Source: Odontesthes bonariensis (Eukaryota; Chordata; Actinopteri; Atheriniformes; Atherinopsidae). Taken from it: a DNA stretch of 64,000 nucleotides. Shown here piece by piece: positions 27,361-38,275 of the stretch; position 1 is the first letter of the stretch, and each line of letters starts with the position of its first letter. The stretch is from contig NC_134509.1 of the NCBI RefSeq assembly GCF_027942865.1, forward strand, positions 27,152,697 through 27,216,696. Reading direction: 5' to 3'. Under the pieces are notes generated by a model. The model was not told where the DNA came from and made no database searches. It saw nothing but the letters and a program-made list of their open reading frames with translations. The position numbers and the translations under genes were made by a program.

Positions 27361-28057
27361 ATGATGATGATGAAATTGTATATGTTGTACAAGTCTACCA
27401 ATAAACAAAGTAACAAAAAAAAAGAACAAAATTGGCATAGACATAGAACCAAACATGAAATTTATGGTGGTTAAGGATAAAAATACAGAATAATACAACA
27501 GAAAAACTAATTGAAACAAATATATATATAAAGACCAGTGCGATAAAGTCAACATGAAATGATAATGAAATAGCAGTGACTTACTCTATAGTACACAATA
27601 AAATGTACAATATAGGCCCATGGCATCTTGTGAGATGTTGGCTTATGAATATGAGCCTAAGAGAAAATGTGTGCAGTGACCAAACAAAAGTTTACAATAC
27701 AAATAAAAACAATAGACCGGGAATTGATAGATTTTATGTTGTACTGTTAACTAATTAATTCATTTGTGAGGACCTCTTGAAAAATATAGCGTTTAAAATC
27801 GTTTGAAAATACGTGCTTCCGATACACACGCTTTTATTTTGAAAGGCTTCGAATCAACTTCCGGTCCTCACAGTGCACTTCCGGTCCTCACAGTGCAGGT
27901 GACGGTCTCCAACAGGGTCCTGACAGTGCATGTCTGCAGCCAGACTCTCTTGTGAGAGATCCTACATAACCATGTCTCAGTTCTAAACAAGGCTGTAGTG
28001 TTCATTCACATTTGACTGATTTGTGGACTGTTGATGTTTCTTTTGTCTATGTATTGA

Positions 28058-28505
28058 TGTTCTGCCCTCATTAAAGAGTTCCCCTTCTTTAATTAGACAG
28101 ACAGATGACTCCCATCACACACTGGTCAGATTTGGTAGATTTATTCAAACTGACAGCATGTAAATAGGTGTAAAACTAAAATGGAGAAACAAGATAAAAC
28201 ACACAATCAGCATAAAATATGTAATCACTAAAATATCTAATACAGATCCCCAAAATTAGGGCCTACAACTAGCCTAGAAAACTACTATAGTATCTAGCTG
28301 GATATATGAAATAGCATGTCAAAGATCAATAGCTCTCACTTCGATGAAATTACAAAAATATGCAGAAATATACCCATTGTATATTTATACTAACAACGAT
28401 GCTTCTATAAGTGATTTCAAAGAGGATGGATTAAGATGTAGCTGCTGCTCACACTACCATGCCAATACTGGTCTGAATTTCAATATAACTGCCCAAATGT
28501 TAAAG
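28058..28505 (-). repeat. 3' LTR of the BEL/Pao element (inner 100 bp lost)
   Basis: Matches 32213-32673 almost base for base, then ends abruptly at a TTAA. It lacks a 25-bp stretch present in the other LTR near 32550-32575. The remaining 100 bp of the LTR are absent. Confidence 0.85.
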
Positions 28506-28978
28506 GGGAATTCCTGTATTTTCAACATTAAGCCTCTTTTCTGAGTCGTCTGCAATGTTTTAGAACCCCCCTCACCGCTTTTTTGATGTTTACTGCTGTC
28601 TCTGGTATTTGCCTAATTTTGATTCTTCTCAACCTGCTTCAGAACGGCTAGTCATGTGCATGTCTTAAAAGGTCCGTAAAAGCACAATAAACGTCCGTTT
28701 TCAAAATAATCAATTCACCGGAGTGGTTACTGGTGTGCACTGGTAATCTATATCAAATTTCGTAGCGAAAAGTTGCTTCTGTCGTGTTTTATTTGACATT
28801 TTGTAAATCCCAGTGAGTTGTATTGAAGACTGGATGTTCGTCGATAGCGGACATGTTTGTAGTTCTCTCGAACCGGAAATGCAATACACCTAGCAGCATT
28901 TCCGGTTGATTATTCCTTGAATACGGGCTACAATGCGAACGTCAAACATCTGGACACAAAAAAAAATAATAATAATAA
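28506..28978. repeat. Foreign sequence inserted at TTAA in the left LTR
   Basis: Directly after a TTAA the sequence changes to AGGGGAATTCCTG and has no match in the right LTR. A start at TTAA with AGGG suits a Kolobok-like DNA transposon. No matching right end is visible, so the insertion was followed by a deletion that removed the adjoining LTR and 3' pol. Confidence 0.45.
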
Positions 28979-30640
28979 TTAAACCGTGGACCCCGTACGG
29001 TTTGCACACGCCCCGCCCCGTGAGAAGAAAACCGTACGGTTCGGAGCGTCCACCAAAACCGTACCATGCCTAGACTCTGTGGTGAGCTCCCTCAGTATGG
29101 ACCTTCCTTGAATGCTTACAGGGGCAGCAAACCCTAATGGGTCAAACAGACTGTTTACCGTTGACAGGACCCCACGTCTTGTATAAGGCTTCTCTGCATC
29201 AGCAACTTGGAAGGTGAACACATCTTCCAAAATGTCCCAGCTCACCCCTAAACTTCTCTGTATGGGAAGGGGGTCTGTACTGAGATCCAGATCTTTCATC
29301 CCCTTAGCCAGATCTTCAGGAGGGAAGGCTCTCATCACAGCCACCCTGTTCGCAGAGATCTTGTGAAGCCGGAGGTTGGAGAGGGCCAGCATGTCTTGAG
29401 TGTTGTGAAGAAGAGTGATGGCTTCCTCTTCTGAAGGAACAGACAGAAGGCCATCGTCGACATAGAAATTCCTCTCAACAAACAGCCTCGCCTCTATGCC
29501 GTACTCTCTCTCTCCCTCTGCAGCAGCTCTTCGGAGCCGTATGTGGCCACGGACGGTGATGGGCTATTTCCAAAGACATGTACGCGCATCCTGTACTCAA
29601 CGACGTCGTCATCCAGGTCATTATTGCGATGCCAGAGGAAGCGCAGAAAGTTCCGATGGTCCTCACGTATGACAAAGCAATGGAACATCTGTTGGATGTC
29701 AGTTGTCACTGCCACTGGCTCCCTCCTAAACCGCAGCAGTACCCCGAGCAAACTGTTGTTCATGTTTGGGCCCGTGAGGTGGACATCATTGAGGGATACC
29801 CCTTGGTGTTGCGCGCCGTTAATACACACATCCCCTACTATCACCCAGCCGAGGGCTAATCGTTGGGCAAAAGGAGCATGTGGGGGGCCATTCCGCTGTT
29901 CAATGACCTTGTGGACCTGAATAATGTCTCTTCCTAAAAGAAGTAAGATCTCAGCGTTAGGGTCAAGAGGAGGTATCTTGGAGGTTAGGGAGTTCAGGTG
30001 CGGATGGTACTTCACAGCAGCTGGCGTGGGAATCTCTGCCCTATTATCAGGAAGTTGATCACACTCGATGAGTGTAGGCAGAGCTAGACTGGTCTTTTCA
30101 TCAGCCAAATCCACGATGAATCCCCTTGCTCTGCGGCCTGCAGCCTCTGACACACCCGCACAGGTTTTTAATGTGTAGGGAGAAGTGTTGTCGGCTATGT
30201 TGAACATCTCAAAGAATGATGACCTGTCTAGTGACCTATTGCTCTGGTCATCTAGGATGGCGTACGCTCTTGTCTTCTTCTCGGGTTGGTCTTTAGGATA
30301 TACATAGACCAGACAGATTTTGGCACAGGACTTGGTTGCCGCACTGTCTCCACAGACCTCCGTGCAAACTGAGGTGGTGACTGTAGCAGGAGAAGATTCC
30401 TCTCCCTCCCCGCCATGCTCTTCAGAGGGGCCGCTTGCTGGCTTTGTTGACCATGGTGCGGGGCCGGCATGAAGGGCTGCGATGTGCTTATCGCTGTTGC
30501 ATTCAGAGCACTGGATGATAGCCTTGCAGTCCTTAGCTTGGTGAGAGGTTGAGGAACAACAACGGAAGCATATGCCATTCTCCTTAAGGAAGGCCTTGCG
30601 CTCGTCCAGCAGTTTTTTGCCCTAAAGGCTCTACACTTAG
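28979..30640 (-). pseudogene. BEL/Pao protease and pol remnant
   Basis: Reading leftward, the frame near 30290-30200 has the aspartic protease context AYAILDDQSN, followed by ILLLLGRDI and LGWVIVGD, all typical of BEL/Pao pol. Near 29740 it jumps to FRREPVAVTTDIQQMF and FLRFLWHRN of the reverse transcriptase, so the connecting part is deleted. A last segment (29392-29080) has GVSWDILEDVF and STVNSLFDPLGFAAP from the region after the RT core. The final ~35 codons (28979-29080) are foreign and contain repeated CCGTACGGT. Frames are broken, so no active polymerase is made. Confidence 0.8.
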
Positions 30641-32134
30641 GTAAGGGGTGGGGCTTTTTATGTATGGGACACTCTTTCTTTAGGTTGTCTGAACCATTGG
30701 TCTCATCCCTCTTGGCAGGATTTTCCACCTCTGTTTTATGCACAGCTATCAGGGTTTTAGCTGATTTTGTGGAAAATTTCTCCCACTTAGGTGGCGTGTT
30801 GCTGGGCGCTAGCAGTAAAGCTTGGATCATTTCTCATCTTTGCTTCTGCACGAATGAAGTCGGCGAACACGGAGAAGGGTGGGAAGATGGTGTGGTGTTT
30901 TTCTTTATACTTTGTACCGTGCACCATCCACTTCTCCTGCAGGTTGAATGGCAATTTCTCCAGGATCGGGTTAATGCCTCGCGCTGTGTCCAGATAAGCC
31001 AAAGCAGGCAGGAATCCATCCTCCTTGCCTGCCTGTATCTCCAGGAGAAGGTCACCTAGTTCCCGTAGCCGCTTGGGTTCTTTATTGGAAAACTTGGGAA
31101 ACCGTTCAAGCTTGTTAAAGAGGGCTGTCTTCATGGCCTCTGGCGATCCATAAACCTCCTCTAGTCTTTGCCAGACCATGCTGAGGGCCTCACCAGGATA
31201 ATTGATACGAACTGACCTCACTCTCCTTGCATGTTCTGCAGATTCCGGCCCAAGCCACTTAATCAGCAGGTCAAGTTCTTCACTAGGCTTCAGACCCAGA
31301 TCTTCAGTAGCGTTAGAGAAGGCAGACCTCCAAGTCGTTGAACTTTGTGAGTCCAGCTGTAAGTAACTCATAGCAAGCTAAGAACCTTCCCAGCACTGAT
31401 ACATTTGCACTGGATTCTCCTCCCCGTGGATAGCTGTAATCCGCTGTATCGTGTCTGGGCGTCCATCGGTTCTTTGGTTCAGATGCTGGGTGTGATGCAA
31501 TAAATTCACTTTCTCTTTTTGGTGTGAATTGCACTGGCGGCCGTTTTGAATAAGCAGCTGTTGCTGTCGGCATTGTGGCTGTCACAGACAAACGTTGCCT
31601 CTCACTTTGCCTAGGTAGCTCATGATGTGTCTGAGCATCATCATTAGAGTTGAGGTTAACAGCTGCTGAAGGAGTAAAATCATCCTTTTTATCCCGCTCT
31701 GGATCGTCTGTGCGCTCATTAGATTTCACATAGGCATACTGTTCTCGAACATATTTCTCTGTTCTCTCAGCTGAATGATAGGATGAGTCTTGGCCAACAT
31801 CATGAACTCCAGTGAGCTCCCTCATTGCTGCCAAATCCACTGCAGATTCCAATACATTAGCTTCAGCACAAGTCGCGTCGGCCTCCTTCTCTTGCTGCAT
31901 GGCTTCCAATGTGGCATCAAGACGTGTCTCCTCTACTTTCAGCTGAGCCTTTTTTACTTTAACATCAATTTCTCTTTGTGCATGCAACACTCTTGCCCGT
32001 GCAGCTTCTGCCTTAGCTTCCAATGCAGCCAAGCTAGCTGCAGATCTCACAGAGTGCTTCGACGATTACGATGTTTTAGATTAGCGTGAACACTCTGACC
32101 TTGTTTCATAATTCTTTCCTTCCGTTGCCGACAT
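30641..32134 (-). pseudogene. BEL/Pao gag remnant
   Basis: A start at 32134 (MSATEGK) hits a stop after 17 codons. A shifted frame continues with a long alanine/glutamate-rich coiled-coil segment (AALEAKAEAARARV). A second frame from about 31371 contains AFSNATEDLGL, LDLLIKWLGPESAEH and VWQRLEEVYGSPEA, characteristic of BEL/Pao gag (DUF1759 region). Near 30640 the zinc-knuckle start CPIHKKPHPLPKC is followed by another frameshift. At least three frame breaks make it a dead copy. Confidence 0.8.
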
Positions 32135-32212
32135 GTTGAAACTGATAGATGTACAACAGGCTGGATATCTTACTCACTGAGGTAGAAATCACTGATGAGT
32201 CCGTCTTTTTAC

Positions 32213-32773
32213 TGTTCTGCCCTCATTAAAGAGTTCCCCTTCTTCAATTAGACAGACAGATGACTCCCATCACACACTGGTCAGATTTGGTAGATTTATT
32301 CAAACTGACAGCATGTAAATAGGTGTAAAACTAAAATGGAGAAAAAACACACAATCAGCATAAAATATGTAATCACTAAAATATCTAATACAGATCCCCA
32401 AAATTAGGGCCTACAACTAGCCTAGAAAACTACTATAGTATCTAGCTGGATATATGAAATAGCATGTCAAAGATCAATAGCTCTCACTTCGATGAAATTA
32501 CAAAAATATGCAGAAATATACACATTATATATTTATACTAACAATATCCTTCAAAAATACTTACAGACGATGCTTCTATAAGTGATTTCAAAGAGGATGG
32601 ATTAAGATGTAGCTGCTGCTCACACTACCATGCCAATACTGGTCTGAATTTCAATATAACTGCCTAAATGTTAAGCCCAACCCCAAAAGCAAAGACACCA
32701 CCTAGTGGCAGGAGGAGGAAATGGCACACTAATTACTTTTCTAATTACACTGAAATGAACTCAGTCCAGAACA
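32213..32773 (-). repeat. 5' LTR of the BEL/Pao element (complete)
   Basis: A 561-bp LTR with TGTTCT/AGAACA ends; its outer end abuts the ATTGA target repeat. The minus-strand reading enters gag about 80 bp inside the element. Confidence 0.85.
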
Positions 32774-32778
32774 ATTGA

Positions 32779-34937
32779 CCTTTAGTAAAGGTAGCAAATG
32801 TCAAAGTCTAACACAAATTTTCACAAGGTACAAATATATTGTATAGTACATCATATCATGTGGTATTGCATTGTAAATTTAACAATAACCTTCAAACATT
32901 GTGAGATACAGAAATACACGGTTTCAAATTCACTATAAATTTACAGCAATGTTTTAGCTTTTTAGCTTTAATCTCAGTTAGATGAGAAAGCATGAAGATT
33001 CATAAACAATATACATGTCAAATATTTAATATATCAAAGATTTAAAGTGTTGTATTGTACCTTTCCATTAGGGACATGTTGCCTGTGATGAGCAGCAAAC
33101 TTGTGTTGGAGTCAAACGCTCTTGTGTAAAAAAATTGTTTTGTTGTCATATAAACAATTAATCTGTTGCTGATATAAACTTTTAAAAAGTAATAATAATT
33201 CCACATGTGTACAGAGGTAATGCCTCTAAAATGATCTTTTTGCTAGTCTCCAAAGCTCTTATCCATTTGAAGTGCCTATATGGGATAAATTGTCCGCTGT
33301 TCATTATCATAACTGAGTAATTCAAATTATCAATCTGTGTTGGAAGAGTAAAGCATTTTCAGGCGTGTTTTGTTGTGAAAAAATTACACTTTAATTATCG
33401 GTTTCCCTCACTGCAACTGCAACAGTGTTGCAGAACAGAGATAATGTTGAAGTATTCCTCTAAAGTACCATTAAGCTATTCAACAAAAATTATGTTAAGG
33501 AGATAAACAATGCGCATTGGAATTTTTATCAGAGCCATTATAAGGCTGAAGACTTTGGTTTTAATACGAATGATTGCTGCAGTATATAAGACATCCCTCT
33601 TACTCCTCTTTTTCCCCTCTCTGTTTTACTCAGTTTTAACCGTCGCATCATTCTTCTCGATAATCTCTCTGCTCGCTCAGCTTCTCAGCATACATCATTC
33701 CTGCCTCCATTATACCCCTGAGTCTTTCAATATCCAAAGAGAGTTAGGAAAAAGCCTGAAGTACTTTCTGTTCACACCCTCTCATCTGGAGGCAAATGAA
33801 AGGTTCAGTTGGACTACTATGCATTCAAATCTGTAGCCTCCTCCTCATCATCTCTATTGTGCCTTGTACCTTCAATGAGCGAACATTCCCCACACATTTC
33901 AGCCTACTCTTTTTAAATATTTATTTCCTCTTTGGATCAACTGTCATATAACTATTGTTACATATTATATTCTGTATGTACTCGCGCTACCTCTTTTCAG
34001 TATCTTTTGAAGGCAAAATCTTATCATTTTCAGATAAATAACAGGGTTTAGTTGTTTTTTTATTCAGTCTATTGAAGATTTTCAGAATGGTGTGTGCATG
34101 CTTTTAGGTGCGTTTGCGTGTATTAAGAAAACAATACGAGGAAATGATAATTGCTGGATTTTGTTTTTCTCTATGTTGAACCTGTGATCCTTGAAGTTAA
34201 GCTTAATTTAATTCTCATGCATGCATCACAACGTATGAACATGTCCTCTGACATGTTTACACTTTATTTCTTTTGCTCGATCTTTCTTTGAAAACATCTT
34301 GCTGTGCAGAAAATGGAAAATTCCCAAAGAAGCCTTAAAAATGAGATCTCACACGCTGCGTGTATCTCTCCCCAGTGAATAAAAGTAGGGAGACGTAAAC
34401 AAAAATTGTGAAATACAAGGAAGGTTTACAGCCAGTTTTACACATGACAGGTTTCTTTAGTTATGGTATGACCTGTTTCTATAAGTAGTCGCTGAAATGC
34501 TTCTACAACTTTAAAGAGGTTGATTTGTGCCAAGTAGAATATTTTATGAAATTAGGAAAGGCCCCCGCTTGTCTGTATAGTGTCTCACAGTCAATGTCAG
34601 GCATATAGCAGCCAGTGTTTTGCAGTGCAGTATCTTCAAAACTCTTGGACTATCAGAAGCAAAGTCCTCTATCAGGACAGGGTGTCACTCTACATTCAAG
34701 ACATAAGTAAATATTCATTTCTTTCTGGAACATCTCCTCTCCTCATACCTTTAACACCCAACATCCCTAAGTTGTACCAACTTTGCGCTTCTGAGCTTGT
34801 TCCATTTGTATTCTGTAGATTTAGCACTCAATATTTGTTCCAAGTTTCTTACAGAACTGAAACGTTAATGTCATTGCTTACTTGTAGGTTGATTTAGATA
34901 AAAAGAAAAAAAAAAAGAATTACTAAATATAACATAA
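32779..34937. other. Intergenic, nothing recognised
   Basis: AT-rich sequence with only short random frames. The 108-codon frame at 33510-33836 is hydrophobic but has no family motif, Kozak context or splice structure. Confidence 0.5.
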
Positions 34938-34950
34938 ATGTAATGAATCA

Positions 34951-35201
34951 TCCATCCATCCATCCATTTTCTATACCCGCTGGATAACCCGCCAGTCCAT
35001 CACAGGGCCAAACAGAGACAAACGAGACAAACAACCACACACACGCTCACATTCACTCCTAAGGACAATTTTTTTTTTAGAGACACCAATTAACCTAACA
35101 TGCATGTTTTAGGACGGTGTGAGGAAGTCGGAGTACCCGGAGAGAACCCACGCATACACGGGGAGAACATGCAAACTCCACACAGAAAGGCCCCAGCCGG
35201 G
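34951..35201 (-). mobile_element. LINE/SINE 3' tail with 13-bp target duplication
   Basis: The 13-bp repeat ATGTAATGAATCA sits at 34938-34950 and 35202-35214. Between them are an (ATCC)n run, CCGCCAGTCCATCACAGGG, an ACCAATTAACCTAAC block and GGAGAACATGCAAACTCC, a very common fish retroelement tail. The microsatellite tail at the left places the copy on the minus strand. It is a short 5'-truncated insertion. Confidence 0.85.
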
Positions 35202-35214
35202 ATGTAATGAATCA

Positions 35215-37504
35215 ATTAATCTAAATCTTGGAAATAAAAAGATTGTTTGTGTTAGTCAAACATGGTGATGGTTGCATCATGCTGTGAAAAAGCTTTTTGA
35301 GAGACTTGCTGGGATAAAGGGAAAAGTAGATTTACATTTCAACCATAAAATGATGAAAAGAAATTGGATATTTTCAGTCTTATGAAGTTATAAAACTCTC
35401 TAAACAAATTTGTGATTGTAGTGAACGGTACAACAGTTGATGAGGCTGAAGATCAGTCGTGTCACATTTCTCAGCTACTTTGAGATTTTGATATTGTTTC
35501 AGTGTGGTTTGTTGCCACTCATCTTGTGTTCCACAGGAGCATGACACTGAAATTATTCAATTAACGCTGAGAAGCACCCAACATAACTTTCAAAAGCCCC
35601 CCATTTTTTCTTTTTCTTTTACACTTCATAAACCACGAACACCAGCTAACAGTAGCCTTTGTGTCAATGTGAAAGTTTTGGCTGGGCATTCGTATGAACA
35701 CAACACCTGGCTGCACATGCTAATTTTCACTAATGTTGACTGATGATTATTAATTATAATAATATGAGAAAAGGACTAAACAAACATGCTACAGCGATAT
35801 TGTGGATAGAACAACTTGGTGTCAAACTGAAAAGGATTTTTGAAACAAAATCTCTTACATGGTGTTTAATGGCTTGTTTTCAGACCTATTTGCCTGGGTT
35901 CTGTGTTTCTAAGTCAGTGGGTTTAATGCTGCTGGCTATTGATAACCCACTGAATAATTAAAACCCATGTCCATAAATAATGGAGGAATGCCACTCTGAA
36001 GTCTGAGCGCTGGAAATCTAAAATATGTGTGCATTTTTTTCTGATAAGCATGTTTGTTTGTGTGTGTATATGTGTGTGTGTGTATAGCTAAAACGGCAGT
36101 TCACACTTTCACGCAGACCTCTTCACAGCAGCTGATACACAATGACAGTTGACTCTCAGAGATGTGTTAAAACTCTTTATTTGTATTTTTTGAGAAACAG
36201 TAACAAGAAGAAAAGGACCGAAGACAGAGAAGGGGGTAAGGGGAGGAATCCATGAGAAGTAGCATCATATTCCTACAACCATAATTGCTCCTTCAAGGCA
36301 TATTTCATCATGCACTTATATCCATTTAGTTGCTTTTGGCTTGTTTATTTGAATGTTAATTTTGTGGGTTTTGCCTTCCTAATGGCTGTAATTATGATAA
36401 TAGACTAATGTAAGTGATTTTTGGCAGGATGTTTGATGAATGTGAACGTCGCTCTACAGTATGAGTGTGTGTGTATGTCCCTGTGGGCCATGCTTCAATA
36501 TGCATCCGACTGTGAAATTATGTCTCAACAGTCTTTTTTTAATTATTTTTTTTGTTTAGCTCCAAGTTACTCTCTATAGCAACAATCACAAAAAAGCACT
36601 GGTTATAAAAGCATGTAGTCTGCACACATGAGACTTATATACTCATAACTCTGTGAGGGAAATAGGAAACAAAGAAATATATGGTTGAATGGTTCGTTTT
36701 TTATGGCGTTTAAACAGTGTGATTAAATATACAAGAACTCCACAAAATGTTGATCATTATTATTCAGGTGCAGGTACAGATAATAAAAAAGAGAAGGTGG
36801 GGGTGGGTTAATAAAAAGGTACATTACTCTAGAGCATTTCCTGAAGGGGACATCAAAGGTACTGCTCTGTGAAGTGTTACCTATTGGCTATAAAAGGCAC
36901 TCTACAACACAACATAACCGATGTGTGAAGGGATGAGTTTACAATGTGTCCTGCAGGCTGTGTTTCTGATATTCACAACTCTGACATAATTGGGCTACTT
37001 TAAAAAAAAACATGGCAATCTCTTTTTCGTAAGTGAATGTTATCGGGGTTTTTGACCACTGTAAAACAGCTGCTTTTTATTCACTCCGGCTCTGCATCAC
37101 TTGGTGCACGCCCCCGTTTTCTCTGAGAAGGCAGCAAAAGGGGACACAGCTCACGTATTCTTGTTTTTTGATTATTTAGTTTCTTGATTCTATTCTTTCA
37201 AATTTTCATTGGGGCTAGATTACGACAGCATTGTCTGAATGATCTGAATCAACTGCATTATTGTTTATAGTGCAACGTATACAGTGCCCACACTTCATCT
37301 GTTAACTGCGTGACACCCTCGAACAAATCATGCTTATTTAATGCTTTGTTCTTGTAAACATATCTGTTCAATTCACATTTTTATTAAAATGTTTCTTCTG
37401 TGTTTGTTTTTTTAGTGCATATATGCTAAACTTAAGCAGAACTGACAGTAGTCTTTTGAACTGATAGCAGCCTGTTGGTTAATCTGGCGAAAGTATATAT
37501 GCAG
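35215..37504. other. Intergenic, nothing recognised
   Basis: AT-rich with short GT repeats near 36060-36085. No gene-like frame or bounded repeat is seen. Confidence 0.5.
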
Positions 37505-38275
37505 TCATGCAAGTACGCCCTCTTTATATTCAAAGGTTTGATGTCCATATTGATCAAACAAAAATGTGTGAAAAACCAAGCTCAGTACATCCCATTCAGA
37601 AGATTGTAAAACCAGCAGCAATAACTTGAAGTAATATTTTTCTGTATGACATTATCGGTTTCTCACATTTGTGGAGGAATTTTGGTTCACGCTTATTTAC
37701 AGCATTGCTTCAGTTCACTGAGGTTTGGAGCAGTCATTTATACACAGCTGTCTTAATGATACACCGCAGGATTTTAATCAGGTTGAGGTCTGGACTTTGA
37801 CTGGATCATTGCAACAGCTTGATTATTTTCTCTATCAGCCATTTTACAGTATATTTGCTGGTGTGATTTGGATAATTGTCCATTTACATGACTCACTTTC
37901 CACCAAGCTTTAGCTGTCAAACAGATGACCTCACATTTGACTCTTACTTTGATATACAAAGGAGTTCAGCGTCGCCTAAATGACTGCCAAGTGTCCAGGT
38001 CCTGTGGCTGCAAAACAAGCCCAAATCATCAGCTCTTCACCACCGTGCTTGACAGCTGAGGTGTTAGCACTTATATGAACCTGCAAACTCCACACAGAAT
38101 GGCGCCAGCTGGGATTCCAACCAGGAACCCTCTTGCTGTGAGGCGACGGTACTAACCACCACTAGCTCATAATAAGTTCATTAATTTCATTAAATTAGCA
38201 GCACCTGACTGCTATTTCCGTCCTAATTGCCCTGAAAGCAGTAAGTGTGGATTTATTTTTCCACACACAGTGTAT
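37505..38275 (-). mobile_element. Degenerate Tc1/mariner-like transposon fossil
   Basis: The stretch contains blocks that recur throughout fish genomes in this order: TTGAGGTCTGGACTTTGACT, CCAAGCTTTAGCTGTC, TGGCTGCAAAACAAGCCC, CACCGTGCTTGACAG, and at the right AGCAGCACCTGACTGC. The middle is deleted, and a retroelement tail fragment sits at about 38080-38165. The family assignment comes from memory of the repeat, not from intact termini. Confidence 0.55.
38075..38165 (+). repeat. Fragment of the same retroelement tail as 34951-35201
   Basis: CCTGCAAACTCCACACAGAA followed by GCCAGCTGGGATTCCAACC repeats the end of the 34951-35201 copy and then extends beyond it (GTGAGGCGACGGTACTAACC). It interrupts the Tc1-like fossil. 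Confidence 0.6.

Larger units (their letters stand above)
25600..27945. mobile_element. 2.3-kb element with long terminal inverted repeats, unclassified
   Basis: The left end (25600-25680) and right end (27861-27945) are reverse complements over about 80-90 bp. Both begin GTCTGGCTGCAGAC, followed by repeated GCACTGTGAGGACC or GCACTGTCAGGACC boxes; the right end has one extra box. Between them lie a zinc-finger-like exon, a small acidic ORF and simple repeats. I could not find a target duplication beside the ends, so the exact borders and superfamily are uncertain. The repeated CACTG sub-terminal boxes resemble the architecture of CACTA-type elements, but the evidence is weak. Confidence 0.75.
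28058..32773 (-). mobile_element. BEL/Pao LTR retrotransposon, defective, minus orientation
   Basis: The 5-bp target duplication ATTGA (28053-28057 and 32774-32778) brackets an element whose ends are TGTTCT and AGAACA. Coding remnants on the minus strand run gag, zinc knuckle, protease and a scrap of pol, from high to low coordinates. The protease-pol order and motifs fit BEL/Pao. Most of the polymerase core, RNase H and integrase are gone. The coding remnants hold frameshifts, and the inner end of the left LTR is replaced by foreign sequence. The two LTRs differ at only a few sites over about 440 bp plus small indels, so the insertion looks fairly young. Confidence 0.9.

Noticed and set aside
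25590..27960. Target duplication next to the long-TIR element
   Set aside because: Flanks were compared for 2-10 bp direct repeats and none was convincing, so no superfamily is claimed.
29543..29920. Plus-strand frames of 125 and 93 codons
   Set aside because: They are antisense shadows of the BEL/Pao pol remnant on the minus strand.
33510..33836. Hydrophobic 108-codon frame
   Set aside because: Leu/Phe/Ser-rich by AT/CT composition. No recognised family and no exon borders.
37725..37959. Short frames on both strands
   Set aside because: They fall inside a degraded transposon fossil and show no intact transposase.
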